A stretch of DNA of 64,000 nucleotides from RGIG529 sp050950425 (GTDB lineage Bacteria > Bacillota > Clostridia > Oscillospirales > Oscillospiraceae). The notes below the pieces were generated by a model that worked only from the letters and a program-made list of their open reading frames with translations, was not told where the DNA came from and made no database searches. Shown piece after piece: positions 60,241 through 64,000 of the stretch (positions are counted from its first letter, which is position 1; every line of letters begins with the position of its first letter). The translations under genes were made by a program, and so were the position numbers. The DNA lies in assembly GCA_050950425.1 (NCBI GenBank), contig JBMNHO010000002.1:806001-870000 (forward strand). The letters are read 5' to 3'.

Positions 60241-62358
60241 TTAAGTTGTATGTATCCCTTCGCCTTTCTGCATATGCCGCAACCCAACCAAAATGGAGGA
60301 CTGCTCTAAATCTACCTTCTGAATCCGTTCACAAAGGCTGATCTGAAGCCCCTGGCAGTCCCCTTGCAGCAAGATAAGGCCCCGCTCCGCGAACACCTCC
60401 AGACAAACCATGGTCCGCATCGGCGTTGCCCGAAGGCCGCGTGCCTTCGCAATTTTTCGGGACAGGTTCGGCAGCGTTTCGTTGAGCGCGGCGTCTTTTG
60501 CCCGCTTGGCAAGGTACCGCCAAACCGCGGCGAATTCTTCCCTGTTTGGGATGATGGCGTTTGCCTCTCCCTGTGTAAGCGGCACCCCGCTTTTGTATTT
60601 TTCATACAGAGCCTGCTGGATTTGCGCCCGGGTACACCCGGGGTGCAAATCCGCCAAAACCAGCTGCACTGCCTGATTGCCTCGAAATTCGTTGATCTGT
60701 AACGTAAAGGCAGCATCCACCCGATCCCCCGCCTGCACATTCATCTCCTGGGCGTTGGTGGAAAAAAAGATGGCGTCAAACTGCCGATCCTGCTTTTTCA
60801 GCCGCAGCTTCAGATGGCGCCCTTCCCCCACGTGGGACAAAGACGCAACGGTGAAGCCGCGCATGCAAAACATCGGCTTGGGGTTTCCGGCGCCGTGGGG
60901 TTCTAAAACGGACAGCGCCCGAATCTGCTCCGCTGTCATCATCTCCGGGTCATGCAGTTCCACGTCGATGGAAAGCTCGGCGCCCGGCTTCTGCCCGCCC
61001 CAATGGCTTCTGACGCATTCGTTCAGCCGCAGGCGCAGCGCGGGGATATTTTCCTCCGGGACGGTAAACCCCGCGGCCAGGGCGTGTCCGCCGAAGCTTT
61101 CCAGCAGATCCGCGCTTTTTTCCAGCGCTTCAAACAAGTTAAACCCGCCGTAGCTGCGGCAGGATCCTTTTCCTTTTTCCCCGTCCAGACAGATCATAAA
61201 CACCGGGCAGCCATATTTATCCGCCAGGCGGGACGCCACAATGCCGATGACGCCTTGGTGCCACCTGGCGTCCGCCAGCACCAGCGCGTCCCGCTCCCGA
61301 GGCTGGGCCGCCTGAATATGCAAAAGGGCCTGCTCCGAAATGGCCGTTTCTATGGCTTGCCGCTCCCGGTTCAGCCCACACAGCTGCTTTGCCAGCTCCT
61401 CCGCCCGGGTCTCGTCCTCTGTCAAAAGCAGCTCTGCCGCAAGCCTTGCCTGCCCCATCCGCCCGGCGGCATTGATCCTGGGCGCCAGAACGAACCCAAT
61501 GCTGGTGGAGTCGATTTCTTCTTTGTTCAGCCCGGCTTCCTGGATCAAAAGCTGCAGGCCGGCTCTCTTTGCCCCGGGTTTCCGCCTGGAGGTCTCCATT
61601 CTCGCCTCAATTTCACGAAGGCCCATTTGTACAATGGCCCTGTTTTCCCCCACGAGAGGCATCACATCCGCCACGGTCCCCATGGCCGTCAGTGGCGCAT
61701 ACGCCCGAAAGACCTCGGCCTGCCTGGACGCGGGCGCCAGCGCCATGGCCAGCTTCATCGCAACGCCGACCCCCGCCAGGTTCCGAAAGGAATAGGCACA
61801 GTCTTTCCTGTGAGGATTGATCACTGCCTGGGCGTCCGGCAGCATGTCCTTGCACTCATGGTGGTCTGTCACGATGACGTCTATTCCAAGGGACTTGGCA
61901 AACCGCACCTCTTCCACGGCGGTGATGCCGCAGTCCACCGTAATCAAAAGCTCCACCCCTTCTTCCGCCAGAAAGGAAACGGCCTCTCGGTTTAAGCCGT
62001 ATCCCTCCTCCAGCCGATCGGGGATATAATAAGAGCAGGCAGCCCCCAGGCTCCGCAGACAGCGTACCATGACACAGGTGGCGGTGACGCCGTCCACGTC
62101 ATAATCGCCGTAAACCGCGATCCGCTCTCCCTTTAAAACAGCCGATTCAATGCGCGCAACGGCACGGTCCATGTCTTGCAGCGCAAAGGGGCTTTGCAGC
62201 AGATGCACACCGTCGTCTAAAAACGTCCTTGCCTGCTCCACAGTTTGGATCCCCCGGGACGCAAGCACGGCACCCGCCAAAGGCGGCATGCCGGACACCC
62301 GCAACAATTTCTCTGCCGCTGGGGCATGGGCGGCAATGTTCCATCGTTCAAATTTCAT
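60241..62358 (-). CDS. recJ: Single-stranded-DNA exonuclease RecJ
   Basis: 705 residues: DHH domain with YGDYDVDGVTATCVM and VTDHHECKD, DHHA1 with GGHALAAGFTV, and an OB-like domain around LELHDPEMMTAEQI to FDAIFFSTNAQEM; the last 150 residues form an additional domain typical of Firmicute RecJ. It degrades ssDNA 5' to 3' in repair. GGAGGATGGG precedes the ATG. Confidence 0.94.
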   Translation of the reverse strand: MKFERWNIAAHAPAAEKLLRVSGMPPLAGAVLASRGIQTVEQARTFLDDGVHLLQSPFALQDMDRAVARIESAVLKGERIAVYGDYDVDGVTATCVMVRCLRSLGAACSYYIPDRLEEGYGLNREAVSFLAEEGVELLITVDCGITAVEEVRFAKSLGIDVIVTDHHECKDMLPDAQAVINPHRKDCAYSFRNLAGVGVAMKLAMALAPASRQAEVFRAYAPLTAMGTVADVMPLVGENRAIVQMGLREIEARMETSRRKPGAKRAGLQLLIQEAGLNKEEIDSTSIGFVLAPRINAAGRMGQARLAAELLLTEDETRAEELAKQLCGLNRERQAIETAISEQALLHIQAAQPRERDALVLADARWHQGVIGIVASRLADKYGCPVFMICLDGEKGKGSCRSYGGFNLFEALEKSADLLESFGGHALAAGFTVPEENIPALRLRLNECVRSHWGGQKPGAELSIDVELHDPEMMTAEQIRALSVLEPHGAGNPKPMFCMRGFTVASLSHVGEGRHLKLRLKKQDRQFDAIFFSTNAQEMNVQAGDRVDAAFTLQINEFRGNQAVQLVLADLHPGCTRAQIQQALYEKYKSGVPLTQGEANAIIPNREEFAAVWRYLAKRAKDAALNETLPNLSRKIAKARGLRATPMRTMVCLEVFAERGLILLQGDCQGLQISLCERIQKVDLEQSSILVGLRHMQKGEGIHTT

Positions 62359-62549
62359 GCCCCATCCTCCGATTTTGCTTTTTTCATTTACATTTTATTA
62401 TACCAAATACGGCAGGTTTATACAAGAAAAATATACAAACCTCCCTGCTTTCCCCTGTCCGGCATTGTTTTCTACACGGCGACAGAAATGCCCTCCGCAG
62501 TCTTTTCCAAACCCCCCAAAAATCTTTTCCTTCTTTTTTTATTTTCCTC

Positions 62550-62577
62550 TTGCATTTTGTATAAAACACGCTATAAT
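62550..62577 (+). promoter_or_regulatory. Promoter of the ribU leader
   Basis: TTGCAT and exact TATAAT with 16 nt between, about 25 nt before the riboswitch starts. Confidence 0.7.
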
Positions 62578-62602
62578 AAGGGCAGTTACAAGTGAATCAT
62601 TT

Positions 62603-62707
62603 GTCTTCAGGGCAGGGTGCAAGTCCCTACCGGCGGTATAGCCCGCGAGCGTTTTGCAGAACTGGTGAAATTCCAGTGCCGACAGTTATAGTCTGGATGA
62701 AAGAAGA
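62603..62707 (+). promoter_or_regulatory. FMN riboswitch (RFN element)
   Basis: The classic RFN sequence: TCTTC, GGGCAGGGTG, TCCCTACCGGCGGTA, GCCCGCGAGC, a variable arm, GTGAAATTCCAGTGCCGACAG and TATAGTCTGGATG, closing with GAAGA that pairs with the first TCTTC. It senses FMN and is followed by a terminator and ribU, so high FMN should stop transcription before the transporter gene. Confidence 0.93.
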
Positions 62708-62763
62708 TGAAGAGGGGTGCAGTTTTCTGCTCTCTCTTGTTTTGTGCGGCAGTGAACAAACAA

Positions 62764-62802
62764 AACACCTGAAAGGCAATGCTTTTCAGGTGTTATTTTT
62801 TT
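62764..62802 (+). terminator. Regulatory terminator of the FMN riboswitch
   Basis: 11-bp stem AACACCTGAAA / TTTCAGGTGTT with about a 9-nt loop, then ATTTTTTT. It lies between the aptamer and ribU, as expected for a transcription-attenuation switch. Part of the preceding spacer (GAACAAACAAAACACC) may act as antiterminator. Confidence 0.85.
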
Positions 62803-62833
62803 GAAGTGTGTTATTTTTGAAGGAGGAATACCA

Positions 62834-63397
62834 ATGAAATACCAAACCCGCAAGCTTACGGTGATGGCCATGCTCACCGCCATTTCCGTGATTCTTGTCT
62901 ACTTAGTCCACTTTCCGTTTATCCCCGGAGTTGATTTTTTGGAGTATGACCCTGCCGATATTTCCATTTTGGTCGGCACCTTTGCCTTTGGCCCGTTGTC
63001 CGGTCTTTTGATCACCGTTGTCGCCTCGGTCGTTCAGGGGCTTACCGTCAGCGCGAAAAGCGGTGTGTACGGTATTATCATGCACATTATCGCGACGGGC
63101 ACCTTCGTCATCGTGGCCGGATGCATCTATCGCTGGAAGCGCACGTTTTTGGGCGCGCTTCTTGCCCTTCTTTCCGGTGCGCTGGCTATGACAGTGATTA
63201 TGCTGGGGGCAAACCTTGTGGTTACCCCTCTCTTTATGGGCACCCCCGTTGACGTTGTGAAAAACATGCTGCTCCCCGTCATTTTGCCGTTTAACCTGAT
63301 CAAGGCAGGGCTGAATGCTCTCTTCACGCTGATCGTCTATAAACCCATTTCCGTCCTGATTCACCGGGCCAGCGACAACCCTGTTGCTCAGAACTGA
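62834..63397 (+). CDS. ribU: Riboflavin ECF transporter S component RibU
   Basis: 187 residues, six membrane segments: KLTVMAMLTAISVILVYLVHFP, DFLEYDPADISILVGTFAFGPLSGL, QGLTVSAKSGVYGIIMH and NLIKAGLNALFTLIVYKP, the RibU/ECF-S fold. It binds riboflavin and works with the shared ECF energy module, not encoded here. AGGAGG lies 7 nt before the ATG. Control by the FMN riboswitch upstream supports the substrate. Confidence 0.93.
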   Translation: MKYQTRKLTVMAMLTAISVILVYLVHFPFIPGVDFLEYDPADISILVGTFAFGPLSGLLITVVASVVQGLTVSAKSGVYGIIMHIIATGTFVIVAGCIYRWKRTFLGALLALLSGALAMTVIMLGANLVVTPLFMGTPVDVVKNMLLPVILPFNLIKAGLNALFTLIVYKPISVLIHRASDNPVAQN

Positions 63398-63434
63398 TTT
63401 GGATTTCCCTGTGAAATTACACCCGTTGCAGAAA

Positions 63435-63468
63435 AGAGGCCGCCAAAATTTTGGCGGCCTCTTTCTCT
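63435..63468 (+). terminator. Terminator after ribU
   Basis: 14-bp perfect stem AGAGGCCGCCAAAA / TTTTGGCGGCCTCT with no loop gap in the printed repeat (the centre bases open to form the loop), then TTCTCTTT. Confidence 0.85.
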
Positions 63469-63524
63469 TTGGTCATACGATCTCATAGGCGCGGCATATG
63501 TTAAAAGGAAAGGAGGGACTACTT

Positions 63525-64000
63525 ATGGTGCCACGAAAATATATGGTCGCATGTTTGCTTGCCACACTTTTTGGAGTGGGGCTCCATTTTCTGTACAGCT
63601 TTTTTCCAAATCCGGTCACCGCGCTGTTTTCCCCGGTTCGGGAGAGTGTTTGGGAGCACGTCAAGCTGGTTTATTGGTCTTACTTGCTGGTCGCTTTCTT
63701 CCTGGTCCGGGGAGAGGGGCCCCATGTCTGGCGCATCCATTTGACCACTCTTTTGTTTATTTCTCTTTTCCAAACGGTATGCGGATATATTTATCACATT
63801 GTGCTTTGCAAGGGCGCGTTTTCCTTTGACCTGTCCCTTTACGTGCTGTCGATGGGCGTCGGCTTTGCTCTCTCCTGCTTTTTGCGCAGCCGCGGAGACC
63901 TGCAAATCGGAAAGCTGCTGCCTGCTTTGGCCGTTGCGCTGGGCATGGCCATTTTGCTGTTCACCTTTTATCCGCCCGGTTTTCGTCTTTTTGCCGACTT
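63525..64000 (+). CDS. DUF6512-like membrane protein (truncated by window end)
   Basis: 158 residues visible, no stop before the window ends. Hydrophobic segments at about 7-27, 50-62, 75-95 and 103-115, with RESVWEHVKLVYWSYLL near residue 40, a motif I associate with DUF6512 proteins. Function unknown. GGAGGGAC precedes the ATG. Confidence 0.65.
   Translation, partial: MVPRKYMVACLLATLFGVGLHFLYSFFPNPVTALFSPVRESVWEHVKLVYWSYLLVAFFLVRGEGPHVWRIHLTTLLFISLFQTVCGYIYHIVLCKGAFSFDLSLYVLSMGVGFALSCFLRSRGDLQIGKLLPALAVALGMAILLFTFYPPGFRLFAD

Noticed and set aside
1..64000. CRISPR arrays and insertion sequences
   Set aside because: No regularly spaced short repeats, no Cas-like genes, and no transposase apart from the integrase fragment at 25283-25560.

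Overview
The window looks like a chromosomal segment of an anaerobic, endospore-forming Gram-positive bacterium of the class Clostridia. The evidence is a SpoVB-MazG-HU-RqcP-YabP-YabQ-DivIC-S1 sporulation/division block, an oxygen-sensitive ribonucleotide reductase (NrdDG), HemZ, long-form HPF, a two-gene SufCB system, an LCP cell-wall ligase and a RibU/FMN riboswitch pair. I cannot assign a genus from sequence alone.

Positions 63-24027 form one co-directional surface-polymer locus on the + strand. It opens with a peptide module not usually discussed with polysaccharide genes: a 54-aa precursor-like peptide with a YxxP leader, an HPr-kinase-like protein fused to a PqqD-like domain, a Ser-His signal-peptidase-like protein and an ABC exporter. 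Then follow the chain-length regulator and tyrosine kinase pair (CapA/CpsD type), a 4,6-dehydratase, an aminotransferase, a GNAT enzyme and an ATP-grasp ligase (a modified 4-amino-sugar), a PglC-like initiating transferase, three GT4 glycosyltransferases, a Wzy-like polymerase, a pyruvyltransferase, a hexapeptide acyltransferase, a Wzx flippase, a full set for activated heptose (HddA, GmhA and an HddC-GmhB fusion), a PF14907-type nucleotidyltransferase and an LCP ligase. HPr-kinase-like, PqqD-like and PF14907 proteins co-occur in paeninodin-type lasso peptide clusters, so the two ends of the locus may belong to one peptide-maturation system wrapped around a Wzx/Wzy polysaccharide cluster. The precursor lacks the acidic ring residue of lasso peptides and no cyclase is in view. 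This is the best candidate for an undescribed system here.

Positions 24226-25644 are a decayed mobile element. Two 67-nt copies of a tRNA 3' end plus terminator flank a truncated phage head protein with a C-terminal Ntox50-like toxin domain, a small LSM-like gene and a broken integrase. The intact copy belongs to a Met-Glu-Val tRNA operon on the - strand (25617-25900), driven by a near-perfect promoter.

Positions 26234-33513 hold housekeeping genes: upp, tsaB, tsaE, a RodA/FtsW-family gene, a ferritin-like protein, sufC-sufB and a thioesterase. nrdD-nrdG follow (33759-36612) with a candidate paired NrdR site. The ATP synthase operon (37287-43906, order B-E-F-H-A-G-D-C) is unusual: subunit a is about twice normal length through an internal duplication of its N-terminal part, and subunit delta is reduced to its C-terminal domain.

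Positions 44054-62358 are mainly - strand: hpf, an orphan fumarase alpha subunit, the sporulation/division block, mtaD, a purine nucleoside phosphorylase, mrp, a uridine-kinase-like gene, hemZ, a metallo-beta-lactamase-fold hydrolase, dtd, rel and recJ. A promoter-terminator unit at 45663-45828 on the + strand may encode a small RNA. The window ends with an FMN riboswitch, ribU and a truncated DUF6512-like membrane protein.
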